64,000 bases of DNA from Brevibacterium iodinum ATCC 49514 (lineage in GTDB: Bacteria; Actinomycetota; Actinomycetes; Actinomycetales; Brevibacteriaceae): positions 310,001 to 374,000 of the forward strand of contig NZ_FXYX01000001.1 of the NCBI RefSeq assembly GCF_900169265.1, written 5' to 3'. Of this stretch, positions 9,765-19,579 are shown in pieces (the stretch's first letter is position 1; each line of letters starts with the position of its first letter). The position numbers and the translations under genes were made by a program. The notes under the pieces were generated by a model. The model was not told the origin of the DNA. It made no database searches and saw nothing but the letters and a program-made list of their open reading frames with translations.

Positions 9765-11041
9765 GGCTCGCTGATGAGTGTCGGGCCGAGCGGGTCGGCG
9801 ATGTGCGCGGTTCCTGAGGCGGCGTCGTAGTCGAAGACGCGACGGCCGGAGACGAAGACGGTCTCGGCGCGGGAGTTCAGATCGAGCGGATCGCCGGACC
9901 AGATGACGATATCGGCGTCACGGCCCACGGCCAAGGCACCGAGGCGGTCGTCGAGGCCGAAGATCGCGGCCGGGTTGATCGTCAGCGCTTCGATCGCGAC
10001 GACCGGATCGAGTCCTTCTTTCACGGCCAACGAGGCTTCGTGGATGAGGAAGTTGATCGGGATGACCGGATGGTCGGTGGTCAACGCGATGCGCACTCCC
10101 GCCTCGGCGAGGGAGGCCGCGGTGGCCAGGGTGCGGTCGCGCAGTTCGACCTTCGACCGGGAGGTCATCAGGGGGCCGAGGATGACGTCGATGCCCTTGG
10201 CGGCGATGAAGTCGGCGATCTTGTGGCCTTCGGTCCCGTGGTTGATGACGAGGCGGTAGCCGAATTCCTCGGACAGGCGGATGGCGGTGGCGATATCGTC
10301 GGCGCGGTGGCAATGCTGGTCCCATGCGAGCTTGCCGTCGAGGACGTCGGCCAGGGTCTCCTTGACCAGGTCGCGGTCGAACGGGGTGCCGTCGGTTTCG
10401 GCTTGCGCACGTTTGGCCTGGTAGTTCCGCGCTTCGACGAAGGCGTCGCGGATGATCTTGACGGTGCCCATCCTCGTCGATGGGGTGACCTTCTTCTCCC
10501 CGTACACGCGTTTCGGGTTCTCGCCGAGTGCGGACTTCACGGACAGATCCTGTGTCACGAGCATCTCGTCGACGATTCGACCCCAGGTTTTGAGGAAGGC
10601 GGTGCGACCGCCGATGGGATTGCCGGAACCGGGTTTGATGAGCGCCGAGGTGACACCCCCACGCAGGGCATCCTTGAATCCGAGATCGGTGGGGTCGATG
10701 CTGTCGAGCGCGCGCAGGCCCGCACCGTTGGGATCGGTCATCTCGTTCGTATCGTCACCGGACCAGCCTTCACCGTCCTCATGCACGCCGAGGTGGCCGT
10801 GGGCTTCGATGAAACCGGGCAGGACCCAGCGTCCGCCGGCATCGATGACCTCGGTGTCCGCTGGCAGGGAAGAGGTATCGACCTGGCCGGGTGCTACCTC
10901 GGTGATGCGGCCGTTCCTGACGGTCAGCGTCCCTGATTCGATCGCTTCGGCGCGGTTGCCGGATTCGTCGGCCACGGGCACGATCCGCGCGTTCGTGATG
11001 ACGAAATCTGTGGCTGCGGGGACCGGGACTGACCGATACAT
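9761..11041 (-). CDS. Metal-dependent amidohydrolase, imidazolonepropionase-like
   Basis: A 426-residue amidohydrolase-superfamily enzyme that hydrolyses a cyclic amide or peptide-like C-N bond. It begins with the small beta domain (DFVITNARIVPV ... GRITEVAPGQ) and has VLPGFIEAHGHLG (HxH metal pair), DQHCHRADD, VINHGTEGH and the metal Asp in LTTDHPVIP. It ends with the family's beta-sandwich (LGALAVGRDADIVIWSGDP). The ATG at 11041 is preceded by TAGGAGCAGA. It is coupled by an ATGA overlap to thrE, suggesting that product release by the hydrolase and amino-acid export are linked (inference). The substrate is unknown. Confidence 0.85.
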   Translation of the reverse strand: MYRSVPVPAATDFVITNARIVPVADESGNRAEAIESGTLTVRNGRITEVAPGQVDTSSLPADTEVIDAGGRWVLPGFIEAHGHLGVHEDGEGWSGDDTNEMTDPNGAGLRALDSIDPTDLGFKDALRGGVTSALIKPGSGNPIGGRTAFLKTWGRIVDEMLVTQDLSVKSALGENPKRVYGEKKVTPSTRMGTVKIIRDAFVEARNYQAKRAQAETDGTPFDRDLVKETLADVLDGKLAWDQHCHRADDIATAIRLSEEFGYRLVINHGTEGHKIADFIAAKGIDVILGPLMTSRSKVELRDRTLATAASLAEAGVRIALTTDHPVIPINFLIHEASLAVKEGLDPVVAIEALTINPAAIFGLDDRLGALAVGRDADIVIWSGDPLDLNSRAETVFVSGRRVFDYDAASGTAHIADPLGPTLISEP

Positions 11042-11193
11042 TCTGCTCCTAGCGAGGGGGTCGGCGACGACGTCTGGCTGCGGTGTCGAGTCTACGCCAC
11101 TCGATGATTCCACTCGGTGACCTCTGGGCCGTTCGCCGCGTTGGCGCACGGCCTCCGCCGGGGCGAGTTCCCGCCCTCTTCCCCTCCCAATTG

Positions 11194-11247
11194 CTACCTG
11201 AGGGCGGCCCAGCAACCTCGCGAGGTTGCTGGGCCGCCGTCAGGTAG
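11194..11247. repeat. 54-bp near-perfect palindrome, repeated at 63765
   Basis: Two 27-bp arms meet with no spacer and differ by one base (arm 1 starts CTACCTGAGGGCGGCCCAGC). Together with the preceding AATTG, one arm recurs at 63765-63798 with two mismatches. It behaves like a repetitive extragenic palindrome. Confidence 0.8.
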
Positions 11248-11322
11248 TTCTCGGGCGGACGGGCCCCGCGTCGGGTCCGGCGTATAGTCTGGATGAATCG
11301 CCCGAAGAGAGAAGGATCCCTG

Positions 11323-12261
11323 ATGCTTGAGCCGATCACCTCATACGTCGCAATCGGAGACTCATTCAGTGAGGGTCTGATGGATCCCGACCCACGGGTC
11401 GAGGATCGGTACCGCGGCTGGACGGACCGGCTCGCGCTCATGCTCACCGAGTCGTCGGTGGGCAGCCCGGACCTGTCCTATGCCAATCTGGCCATCCGGG
11501 GGCGGCTGCTCGACCGTATCGTCGATGACCAGGTGCCGCAGGTCCTCGAGATGAAGCCGAACCTCGTGAGCCTGTGCGCCGGCGGCAATGACTGCCTGCG
11601 CCCGAAGGCCGATATCGATGCTCTGGCCGCGAAGTTCGAACGCGCCGTGATCGCGATGCGTGAGGCCGGCATCGAGGTGCTCATGTGCAACGGGTTCGAT
11701 ACCGAGTCCAGCACCCCGCTCATCCGTGCGGTGCGGCCTCGCGTGGGGGTCTACAACGCCCATCTGTGGTCGATCGCGCAGCGGCACGGCTGCCATATGG
11801 TCGACCTGTGGGGCCTGCGTTCGCTCTACGCCGCGGAGATGTGGGCCGATGACCGCATCCACCTCTCGACGGAGGGTCACCACCTCGTCGCCGAGCAGGC
11901 TCTGGCGACCCTGGAGAGCGGTCGTTCCCTGCCTGTCAAGGGCTTCGGTCTTCCGGCTCGTCCGACGCGGGCGATTCGCGAGGTGATGAGCGAGGAGTCG
12001 CGGTGGGCCCGTGAGTACCTGGCCCCGTGGGTCGGTCGCCGATTGCGCGGCCAGTCCTCCGGTGACACTCTCGACCCGAAGCTGGCGGAGCTCACCCGCG
12101 TCCGCGACCTCGTCGAACGCTCGCGCGAGGTCGACCGTGCACGGGAGAACGGCGAGGTCGACGCCGCCGGCGAAGCGGGCACTGCCGGCCGGACCGGCTC
12201 GGGCGAAACTCACACACGTGAAGCCGGTGGGGTGAACGCATCTCAGGGTTCCGAAAGATGA
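11323..12261 (+). CDS. SGNH/GDSL hydrolase
   Basis: A 312-residue serine esterase of the SGNH superfamily. The blocks are YVAIGDSFSEG (nucleophile Ser), ANLAIRGR (block II), LCAGGNDCLRP (block III, Asn), and DRIHLSTEGHHL (block V, Asp and His). No signal peptide is seen, so it is probably cytosolic. The start at 11323 follows AGAAGGATC; the upstream in-frame ATG at 11293 lacks a ribosome site. The charged C-terminal tail (REVDRARENGEV...) is specific to this protein. Its stop overlaps the start of the next hydrolase by four bases (ATGA), so the two are co-translated. Confidence 0.9.
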   Translation: MLEPITSYVAIGDSFSEGLMDPDPRVEDRYRGWTDRLALMLTESSVGSPDLSYANLAIRGRLLDRIVDDQVPQVLEMKPNLVSLCAGGNDCLRPKADIDALAAKFERAVIAMREAGIEVLMCNGFDTESSTPLIRAVRPRVGVYNAHLWSIAQRHGCHMVDLWGLRSLYAAEMWADDRIHLSTEGHHLVAEQALATLESGRSLPVKGFGLPARPTRAIREVMSEESRWAREYLAPWVGRRLRGQSSGDTLDPKLAELTRVRDLVERSREVDRARENGEVDAAGEAGTAGRTGSGETHTREAGGVNASQGSER

Positions 12262-13022
12262 GCGTCGAGTCCGTGCGCATTCCCGAACTCTCCACCGCCG
12301 GGACCACCATGGCTCCGTCCTTCCGACACGCCTACGGGGACTCCCCCGAGCAGTTCGTCGAGGTCTACGGTGACCCGGCGACCGCCTCGGCGACGGTCAT
12401 CTTCGTCCACGGAGGCTACTTCCGACCCCGCACCGATCTGTGCCACGCCCGGCCGTTGGCTCGGGAGCTGGCCGAGTCGGGAGTGCTCGTCGCCTCCGTC
12501 GAGTATCGACGCCTCGGCGGGCAGCCGCTCCTGCTCGACGATGTCACCGCGGCCATCGAATCGGTGTGCACCGAACTGCCGCGCTGGGGTATGAGCGAGC
12601 AGGCACGGGAGAATCTGGTCGTGTCGGGCCATTCGGCCGGTGGCTGCCTCGTCCTCGCCTGGGCTTCGCACCTGCCCGACGAGGGACCGCGGATCCGTCT
12701 GCGTCCTCTGGCACCGGTGACCGATCTGCTGCGGGAGGTCGAGGGCAACCTCGGCGATGGGGCAGTCCTCGACTATATGGGCGTGCGGCCAGACGACGAT
12801 CTGGACGCCTACCTGCGCCACGATCCGCGATCTCGGGCCGCCCTCATCCCGGCACGCGTCGACGTGCATTCGATCCACGGGGATGCCGATGCCACCGTCG
12901 ACGTCGAATTCTCCCGTGCCTTCCCCGCCGCCCTGACCGAGCTGCCGGGTGCGAACCATGCCGATGTCATCGACCCCGACTCTCCGTACTTCCCGCAGGT
13001 GAGGGACCTGCTGCTCGGCTGA
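12258..13022 (+). CDS. Alpha/beta hydrolase, probable kynurenine formamidase
   Basis: A 254-residue alpha/beta hydrolase with the oxyanion motif FVHGGYFRPR, the nucleophile elbow VSGHSAGGCLVL, an Asp in HGDADATVDVEFS and a His in GANHADVID. HGG plus GHSAGG is the pattern of arylformamidase and related hormone-sensitive-lipase-like esterases. Its stop lies nine bases from the convergent tryptophan 2,3-dioxygenase gene, whose product N-formylkynurenine is the arylformamidase substrate. That neighbourhood supports the call but does not prove it. It overlaps the SGNH hydrolase gene by four bases. Confidence 0.7.
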   Translation: MSVESVRIPELSTAGTTMAPSFRHAYGDSPEQFVEVYGDPATASATVIFVHGGYFRPRTDLCHARPLARELAESGVLVASVEYRRLGGQPLLLDDVTAAIESVCTELPRWGMSEQARENLVVSGHSAGGCLVLAWASHLPDEGPRIRLRPLAPVTDLLREVEGNLGDGAVLDYMGVRPDDDLDAYLRHDPRSRAALIPARVDVHSIHGDADATVDVEFSRAFPAALTELPGANHADVIDPDSPYFPQVRDLLLG

Positions 13023-13031
13023 AGGTACTTC

Positions 13032-13952
13032 TCAGATCCCTTCGGGGCTGATACCGGGACCGTTCTCGATTCCGGTGCGGATGTCGAAGAGCTCGGGGAA
13101 GAACGTGAGATCGAGCGCCTTCTGCAGGAATCCGACTCCGCTCGAACCGCCCGTACCGCGTTTCATGCCGATGATCCGCAGCACTGTGCGCATGTGTCGG
13201 TAGCGCCAGATCTGGAAGTTCTCCTCGAGGTCGACGAGCTCTTCGCAGCTCTCGTACTCCTGCCAGTACTTCTGCGGGTTCTCGTAGATGATGCGGAAGA
13301 CATCGCACAGTTCCTCATCGAAAGTATGGGCGACCGATTTGTCGCGGTCGAGGAGCCGCTGCGGCACCGGAAGACCGCGCCGGGCCAGGCAGGCGAGGAA
13401 CTCGTCGTAGATGCTCGGTTCCTCCAGGTACTGCTCCAGGGCCGCACGCGCCTCGGGTTCTCCGTCGAAGACTGGGAGCATGGCCCGATTCTTATTGCCG
13501 AGTAGAAACTCCACGGCCCGATACTGCCAGGACTGGAAGCCGGAAGCACGGCCGAGCTGGTCGCGGAAGCCGACGTACTCACTCGGCGTCAGCGTAGCGA
13601 GCACGGACCACTGCTCGGTCAGGGTCTTCTGGATGTGTTTGACGCGGGCGATGCGCTTGAGCGCGGTCTGCAGCTCATCAGCGGCGATGAGTCGCCGGGC
13701 GTCGAGGAGTTCGTGGATGACGAGACGGAACCACAGCTCCGTGGTCTGGTGCTGGATGATGAAGAGCAGCTCATCGTGGTGTTCGGGACTGCTGACTGGA
13801 TGCTGGGCGCCGAGGAGACGGTCGAGGTCGAGATACGACCCGTATGTCATCGATTCCTTGAGGTCGGTGTGGACCCCGGCCTCGAGGTCGCGTTCGTTCT
13901 TCTCGGCCGTCGTCCGAGCGTCTCTGCCCGGGTCATGGTTGGTGTCCGTCAT
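13032..13952 (-). CDS. kynA: Tryptophan 2,3-dioxygenase
   Basis: A 306-residue haem dioxygenase that opens the indole ring of tryptophan to N-formylkynurenine, the first step of the kynurenine pathway. It shows the substrate-binding [11 protein letters not shown], the [18 protein letters not shown] helix (distal His within QHQ), [13 protein letters not shown], and the proximal haem-ligand region [27 protein letters not shown] region (split here into [12 protein letters not shown] and [12 protein letters not shown]). The length fits bacterial TDO. The ATG at 13952 is preferred because GGAG lies just upstream; the ATG at 13964 would add four residues. It converges with the probable formamidase. 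Confidence 0.95.
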   Translation of the reverse strand: MTDTNHDPGRDARTTAEKNERDLEAGVHTDLKESMTYGSYLDLDRLLGAQHPVSSPEHHDELLFIIQHQTTELWFRLVIHELLDARRLIAADELQTALKRIARVKHIQKTLTEQWSVLATLTPSEYVGFRDQLGRASGFQSWQYRAVEFLLGNKNRAMLPVFDGEPEARAALEQYLEEPSIYDEFLACLARRGLPVPQRLLDRDKSVAHTFDEELCDVFRIIYENPQKYWQEYESCEELVDLEENFQIWRYRHMRTVLRIIGMKRGTGGSSGVGFLQKALDLTFFPELFDIRTGIENGPGISPEGI

Positions 13953-13969
13953 GATCTCCAGCATAGGGG

Positions 13970-14314
13970 TCAGCCGGGTTGGCGCCTCTGCGGTTCGGCG
14001 ACTTCCCGCACGTCATCGACGAGCTGTTTCCACTCCGGCGGCATCTGAGACTCGCCGAAGCGGACTCGCCCGTACCGGCTCTCGATCAGGTAGGCGAACC
14101 GATCAGCACCCGTGGCCCGCGGGACATCATCACTCTGCGTCACACCATCGCTCTGCCCGCTGTCGGACCAGGGAAGTTCGGCGATGCGCGGGCCCAGTTC
14201 ATCGCGTCGGGTGCTTGCGTCGATGTCGACCTCCCAGACGAGGAGCATCCCGCCGATACCGCCCGAGCGTTCGACGAGCAGATGCCCGAAACCACCGGCA
14301 GGCTTCTCGTTCAC
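13970..14314 (-). CDS. Emfourin-type protealysin inhibitor
   Basis: A 114-residue protein beginning [20 protein letters not shown] and ending [20 protein letters not shown]. The motif pattern (VERSGGIGG near the start, [18 protein letters not shown] near the end) matches the protealysin inhibitor family (emfourin). Such proteins bind and silence the M4 protease encoded next to them. The GTG start at 14314 overlaps the protease stop (GTGA) and has GGGGAG upstream; a longer frame starting at 14374 would overlap the protease by 64 bases. Coupling to the protease supports the call. Confidence 0.82.
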   Translation of the reverse strand: MNEKPAGGFGHLLVERSGGIGGMLLVWEVDIDASTRRDELGPRIAELPWSDSGQSDGVTQSDDVPRATGADRFAYLIESRYGRVRFGESQMPPEWKQLVDDVREVAEPQRRQPG

Positions 14315-15435
14315 CAGCTGCTCCCCTGGTTTCCGCGGGCCGAACCTGCGTGGGAGATGCCCACGGTTTCCCACCCGGACACGATCGCATCGTGAACGTC
14401 GGATCCGGCTCCGAACTGGTCGGCCGCCTCGGCGATGGTGAGTTCTGCGAACTCCGCGAAATCGGTGCGCTGCGTGATCTCAGCCCCTGTGAGGACGGAG
14501 TACCAGACCTGTCCGACGCTTTCCCAGGCCGGGCCGCCCACGGCGATGGCGGCGAGCGCGAAGGCCCGGTTCGGGATCCCGGAGTTCAGGTGGACCCCGC
14601 CGTTGTCGGAATCGGTGGCGACGAAGTCGTCCATATGCGCAGGCTGCGGGTCCTTGCCGAGGACGTCGTCGTCATAAGCCGTGCCGGGTTCGATCATGGA
14701 GCGCAGGGCACGACCGGTCACCTCGGGGGTGAAGATTCCGGCACCGATGAGCCAGTCGGCGTCCTCGGCATTCTGTCCCGCGTCGTGCTGTTGGGTCAGG
14801 GCGCCGAAGACATCAGCGCAGTGTTCGTTGAGCGCTCCCGGCTGACCGAAGTATTCGAGGTCGGCGGCGTGGCTGATGACGCCGTGGGAGAGTTCGTGGC
14901 CGATGATCGACAGCGAACCGGTGAACCCGGTGAACACTTCGTCGTCGCCGTCGCCGAAGACCATGAGGCGGCCGTCGAAGAAGGCATTGTCGTAGTCCTT
15001 GCCGTAGTGGACGCTGGCCATGAGCGGCATTCCCGCGCCGTCGAGCGAATCGCGCCCGAACACCTCGGAGAACAGCGAATACGAAGCGCCGAGCCCGTCA
15101 TAGGCTTCGTTGACCGGTTCATCGCTGACGGGCTCTTCGCCTTCGGAGCGAACGAGTTCCCCCGGCAGCACCTCGGTGTTCTGAGCATCGTGGACGAGGC
15201 GCTGCAGGCCCGCCGGAGCGGGCGCGGCGAGCGCGGATTCGTCTCTGCCGAGATCGGCCGGAGGGGTATAGCGCAGACCGGCCAGGCGCAGGTTCCGGCA
15301 GCTCTCGTCGGACATCCGGCAGCTTGCCGCGGCGGCTGCGGCCTTCGGGAATCGTTCGGTGCCGCGCTCGGCAATCGCATCGAGAAGATAGGGCGGGACG
15401 ACACTGTGAAGTGGGAGAACGCTCGAAGAGACCAT
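14311..15435 (-). CDS. Protealysin-like M4 metalloprotease
   Basis: A 374-residue zinc protease of the thermolysin family, short protealysin type. The N-terminus is a small propeptide-like region (LPLHSVVPPYLLDAIAERGT) with no export signal. The catalytic domain has SIIGHELSHGVISH (HExxH), the third zinc ligand Glu in ALNEHCADVFG, and DNGGVHLNSGIPNRAF with the active-site His. Protealysin-like enzymes lack a Sec signal and may act in or leave the cell by unusual routes. The start at 15435 has GGAG very close upstream. The downstream inhibitor overlaps it by four bases, so the cell makes enzyme and inhibitor together. Confidence 0.92.
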   Translation of the reverse strand: MVSSSVLPLHSVVPPYLLDAIAERGTERFPKAAAAAASCRMSDESCRNLRLAGLRYTPPADLGRDESALAAPAPAGLQRLVHDAQNTEVLPGELVRSEGEEPVSDEPVNEAYDGLGASYSLFSEVFGRDSLDGAGMPLMASVHYGKDYDNAFFDGRLMVFGDGDDEVFTGFTGSLSIIGHELSHGVISHAADLEYFGQPGALNEHCADVFGALTQQHDAGQNAEDADWLIGAGIFTPEVTGRALRSMIEPGTAYDDDVLGKDPQPAHMDDFVATDSDNGGVHLNSGIPNRAFALAAIAVGGPAWESVGQVWYSVLTGAEITQRTDFAEFAELTIAEAADQFGAGSDVHDAIVSGWETVGISHAGSARGNQGSSW

Positions 15436-15527
15436 GACTCCAGCGTGCCATTTCCGGCGACGAACCGATAGGGGACCCGGCACATCCGCGGCGGACGGCC
15501 CGCCGCGACCTCAACTAAACTTGCTAC

Positions 15528-16850
15528 GTGCTCAAACCCATCCTGTGGCCGGTGCTCGTGCCGTTCGCCCTCTTCGCCGTCGGCCTGGGTGCGATCATGC
15601 CGATCCTTGTGCTCGGCGCGCTCTCGCTGGGGTCGACGCAGGCGTTCGCCGCCGCCATCGTCGGCATCATGGGGGCCGTGTCCCTGATGGCCACGGTGCC
15701 GGCCGGGATCCTCATCGACCGCCTCGGCGATTTCCGGGCCATGTTCGTGGCCACGTGCGCGGCGATCATCGTGCTCGGCTCCATCGTCGCCGCCTTCATC
15801 TGGGATTCGCCGTACTCGCTGCTCGTCTACACGGTCGCGCTCATGGTCTTCGGCCCGGTCTCCGATGTGTGGAGCCTGGCCAGGCAGGCCGTCGTCGCCG
15901 AGGTGATGCCGCCGGCCGACCTCGCGAAGGCGATGACCGCGCTCGGCGGCACGCAGCGGGTCGGCAACCTCGTCGGGCCGATGATCGGCGCCGGCCTCAT
16001 GCTCGTCTTCCCGATCTGGTCCGTGTTCGTCTTCTCCGGCCTCACCGCCGTCGCAGCGATCGCGATCATGACCCTGCCGATCGCACAGATTCCCGGCTTC
16101 GAGGGCCATCCCCACCGCGCCGAGGCGACGCCGACCTCCCCTGCGGACGATATCTCCCCCACCGAGGCGGCCCACCCCACCGAGGCGAACGATCCGGCAC
16201 ACGGTGACGTCGCCCCTCCTCGGCGGGGGAAGAAGGATCGCCGGCCGCCGCTGGACGTGCGGTGGAAATCGGTCATCCTCACCGGCGTCACGATCATCGC
16301 ACTGGCAGCGGCCCGCGCCGCCCAGCCGGTCGTCGTCCAGCTGTGGGGCGTCGAGATCGGTCTGCACAAGTCCTCGATCTCGCTCATCATCGCCTTCGGC
16401 GCCGGACTCGAACTCATCGTCATGTTCCTCGGCGCGTACATCAAGGATCACCTCGGTCGGGTCGCGACCCTCGTCGCATGCCTGTCCATCTTCGGCACCG
16501 GGTTCGTCATCCTGGTCGCAAAACCGGATCTCGCCGGAATGGTCATCGCCGCCGCGGTCATGGCCTTCGGCAACGGCCTCGGCGCGGGCGTGAATATGAC
16601 GATCGGAGCGGACCTCTCCCCCGCGGTCGGTCGCCCCCGCTTCCTCGGCATCTGGGCGATCTTCAACAACGGCGGCAAGCTTGGCGGGCCGACGCTGCTG
16701 TCCCTCATCATCACCGTGACCACCCTGCGCTTCGGGGTGCTCTTCCCGGGACTGCTCGCCTTCCTCGGTGCGGTGTGGATCCTCATCTGGGCCCGTCAGG
16801 TGGGCCTGCCCGGAAGGCGGAGGCGCCTCGATCCGCCGAAGGCGGACTGA
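15528..16850 (+). CDS. Major facilitator superfamily transporter
   Basis: A 440-residue, 12-helix membrane transporter. Helices 1-6 occupy roughly residues 5-190 and contain the MFS motif A loop (PAGILIDRLGDFRAM). A hydrophilic loop of about 45 residues (PHRAEATPTSPADD ... RRGKKDRRPP) separates the halves, and helices 7-12 follow. The start is GTG at 15528 with no ribosome site but with TAAACT seven bases upstream, which fits a leaderless transcript. It is divergent from the M4 protease. The substrate is unknown; the pattern resembles drug-efflux members. Confidence 0.88.
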   Translation: MLKPILWPVLVPFALFAVGLGAIMPILVLGALSLGSTQAFAAAIVGIMGAVSLMATVPAGILIDRLGDFRAMFVATCAAIIVLGSIVAAFIWDSPYSLLVYTVALMVFGPVSDVWSLARQAVVAEVMPPADLAKAMTALGGTQRVGNLVGPMIGAGLMLVFPIWSVFVFSGLTAVAAIAIMTLPIAQIPGFEGHPHRAEATPTSPADDISPTEAAHPTEANDPAHGDVAPPRRGKKDRRPPLDVRWKSVILTGVTIIALAAARAAQPVVVQLWGVEIGLHKSSISLIIAFGAGLELIVMFLGAYIKDHLGRVATLVACLSIFGTGFVILVAKPDLAGMVIAAAVMAFGNGLGAGVNMTIGADLSPAVGRPRFLGIWAIFNNGGKLGGPTLLSLIITVTTLRFGVLFPGLLAFLGAVWILIWARQVGLPGRRRRLDPPKAD

Positions 16851-17025
16851 CCCGCCGCCTTCGGACTGCACCTCCGGCTAAAGGCTGCCCCTTCGCGCAC
16901 GGACTGACTCGACGGACCAGGCTGGAGATGACCGAATCGACGAAGTTCGGCTGACAGCCCGAAGCTGAAGGCCCGCAGCGGCCGGCCCACAGCTGAGAGT
17001 CCGAGCAGGATCAGGAGAGTCATCA

Positions 17026-19046
17026 ATGGAAGCACTGGACGTCGGCGGATATGTGCTGGTGAGCCTGGCTGCGCTCGTCTTCCTCTTCCTGCAGTCATGG
17101 TTCGCCGCCACCGTGGTCTGTCGCGTCGTCGGCGTCCCCACCGGCTGGCCGCGCACGCTGGCCGTCGGTCTCGTCATGAGCGCCGTCGTGGCCGTGACCG
17201 TCCAGTACCTCTACCGGGCCGGCACCGGGCACAACGTCGACGGACTCGACATCTCCCCCGGAGTGGCGGTGCTGTTCACGGTGCTCGCCCTCGGGTGGAT
17301 CTTCGCCCTGGGCGTCGCTGCCCTCGTCATGCTCGAAGCGGCCTTTCCGACCGGATCCCTGCCGAGCCCGCAGTCACTCTTCTTCGGGTGGAAGTCCCGC
17401 CGTCGCCGCGGCGGCCGCTATGCCCAGGTCGTGTCCATCGCCGTGCGGCACGGGCTCGGCTCACAGCTGCGCGGCTTCGGAGGGGATTCGCCGGGTCGCG
17501 ACGTCAAGACCGCACGAGCGCTCAAGGAATCCCTCGCCGAGGCGGGGGTGACCTTCGTCAAGCTCGGACAGATGCTCTCGACCCGCCGAGACATCCTCCC
17601 GCCCGTGTTCGTCCGTGAGCTCGAAACCCTCCAGACCCAGGTCACACCCGAGCCCTGGTCGGTCATCGAACCGGCCATCGCCGAGCGGCTCGGTCGACCG
17701 ATCGGAGAGGTGTTCGCACGGATCGGCTCCACGCCGCTGGCGGCCGCCTCGGTGGCACAGGTCCACGAGGCGACCCTGCTCGACGGCACGGAAGTCATCG
17801 TCAAGGTGCAGCGGCCGAAGGCACTCAATCAGGTCACTCAGGATCTCGACATAATCCTGCGGTTGGCGGGTTGGCTGAACAAAACCACGACCTGGGGCAG
17901 GGATCTGGGTGTGCAGTCGCTGGCCACGGGCTTCGCGAACACGCTCGAGGAGGAGCTCGACTATCGGATCGAGCTGGACAATATGGCCAGCACCGAGGCT
18001 CTCTCAAACGGTCGGGGAAGTTCGACGTCACCGTTCCGCACGGTTATCCGGGCCTCAGCGGCGAACGCCTGCTGGTCATGGATCGGATGCCCGGACAGCC
18101 GGTCTCGCGGGCGGGGGCGCTGCTCACCGAGCTCAGCGGTGCCGAGCGGTCCCGGTTGGCGACCACACTGTTGGGTGCCACGCTCGAGCAGATCATCGGG
18201 GATGGGATCTTCCACGCCGATCTGCATGCCGGCAACATCTTCATCACTCCCGACGGGAAACTCGGCCTTCTCGACTTCGGTGCCGTCGGTCGGCTCGGCC
18301 CAGCCACGCAGACGTCTCTGGGCCTCATGCTCTATTCGATCGATCAGAACGACAGCGCCGGGGCCACCGACGCCCTCATCGAACTCCTCGGGCGTCCAGA
18401 CGGGCTCAACGATCGGGGGGGGGGGGGGGTCGAACGGGCCGTCGGCGAACTCCTGCTGCGCTACGGCGGCGGCACCCGTGCGGCACAGGGTCAGAAGCTC
18501 TTCGACGATCTGTTCAATCTCGTGCTCGCGCACCGGTTCTCCGTGCCGGCACCGATCAGCGCCGCATTCCGGGCGATGGCCTCCGTCGAGGGTGCGCTGC
18601 TGACGATCGACCCGCACTTCGACGTCGTCGCCGTGTCCCGGCAGGAGGGCAACAGGCTCGTGAGGTCGAAGCTCAAGGGCACGAAGATCACCGATGAGCT
18701 CCAGCGTCGGGCGCTGCAGCTGATGCCGATGATCGACCGCATGCCCCGCCGGATCAACAAGATCACCGAGGACCTCGAACAGGGACGGTTCTCGATGAAC
18801 ATGCGTGTGCTCGAGAATCCATCCGACCGCAGCTTCCTCACCAGCCTGTTTCAGCAGCTCATCGTCGCCGTCCTCGCCGGGGCCGCCGTGGTGGGAGCAA
18901 TCATGCTCATCACCAGCGACGAGGGTCCACTGCTGACGAAGGACATCCGCCTGTACTCATTCTTCGGCTTCGTGCTGCTCTTCGGCGGTTTCGTCTTAAG
19001 CATGCGCTCCCTCATGCTCGTTTTCCGACGCGACGGCCAGACCTAG
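17026..19046 (+). pseudogene. AarF/UbiB-type ABC1 kinase-like protein, frameshifted
   Basis: Two overlapping frames together give a 670-residue ABC1 (AarF/UbiB) protein. The first frame (from ATG 17026) has three N-terminal helices and the kinase start (LAEAGVTFVKLGQMLSTRRD, the KxGQ motif). The second frame, continuing to 19046, has the catalytic FHADLHAGNIF, the DFGAVG motif and two C-terminal helices. The break is near 18006, where TCAAACGG replaces what would be TCAAAACGG: one missing base converts SKRSGKFDV into SNGRGSSTS. Downstream, 18415-18429 is a run of 15 G inside the reading frame, read as GGGG after LNDR. Members act in quinone or lipid biology. It may be a real pseudogene, a switchable gene or a sequence error. 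Confidence 0.85.
18415..18429. repeat. Homopolymer of 15 G inside the ABC1 gene
   Basis: Fifteen consecutive G in the coding strand. The downstream frame stays open at this length; gain or loss of one G would break it. This is the kind of tract that slips during replication and also during sequencing. Confidence 0.9.
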
Positions 19047-19327
19047 CCGGTCGCCCGGCGGCTCGCTTCCGCCGCTCGTCTCCGCCTCCGCCACTCGTCC
19101 GCACCGCTCGCTTCCGCCGCTCGTCCGCAGCGTCCGGCCACTCGCCTCCGCTGCCTCGTTCAAGGCCGAGCGCACTTTTCGCGCCGTGTACGAATCGATA
19201 GCCGCGCTCCGCCTCGAACGAGAGATGTCTGCGCTTGGACGAGAAGCTTGTGCTTGAACGAGCGCGGCCAAGGCCCGTCGCCCGCAGCAGCGCAGATCCC
19301 AGCCACGGCACGGCCCGGGCATGAAGA
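19047..19327. other. Gap between ABC1 gene and the old tRNA terminator; direct repeat
   Basis: No gene seen. The 20-mer GCTCGCTTCCGCCGCTCGTC occurs twice, at 19061-19080 and 19106-19125, in a CGCTCG/CCGCC-rich stretch. Confidence 0.7.
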
Positions 19328-19364
19328 GGCCCCGCGCCCACTGTTTCCAGCGATGCGCGGGGCC
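19328..19364 (-). terminator. Original terminator of the tRNA-Thr gene
   Basis: A 10-bp stem (GGCCCCGCGC) followed on the minus strand by CTCTTC. It lies nine bases beyond the tRNA 3' end copy at 19373. Before integration it would have directly followed the tRNA-Thr gene now at 50586-50661. Confidence 0.7.
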
Positions 19365-19372
19365 CTACCGAA

Positions 19373-19423
19373 TGGAGCCCCCTGTCAGACTCGAACTGAC
19401 GACCTTCGCTTTACAAGAGCGGT
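19373..19423. repeat. attL: 51-bp copy of the tRNA-Thr 3' end
   Basis: Identical to 50586-50636. It starts at the encoded CCA end (TGGAGCCCCCTGTCAGACTC on the plus strand) and stops after the anticodon stem, where the match with the tRNA ends. Confidence 0.95.
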
Positions 19424-19579
19424 CCGCCTCCCAAGTTGCAATTGGTTGCGGTTGGTGAATATGGGTGCTGAACTGCGCAAATATCGATCATGGAGCCGAA
19501 CTGTTTGGCGTCAATTGGTGGCCATCGGTCGTGATAGTTTACGCGCAGGTTACGCGCAACGTCCGCAATATGTTCGCAG

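Noticed and set aside
13411..16871. Two open frames of about 690 codons (13411-15471 plus, 14796-16871 minus)
   Set aside because: They run antisense through the dioxygenase, inhibitor, protease and MFS genes and are Arg/Asp/His-rich mirror translations of G+C-rich DNA.
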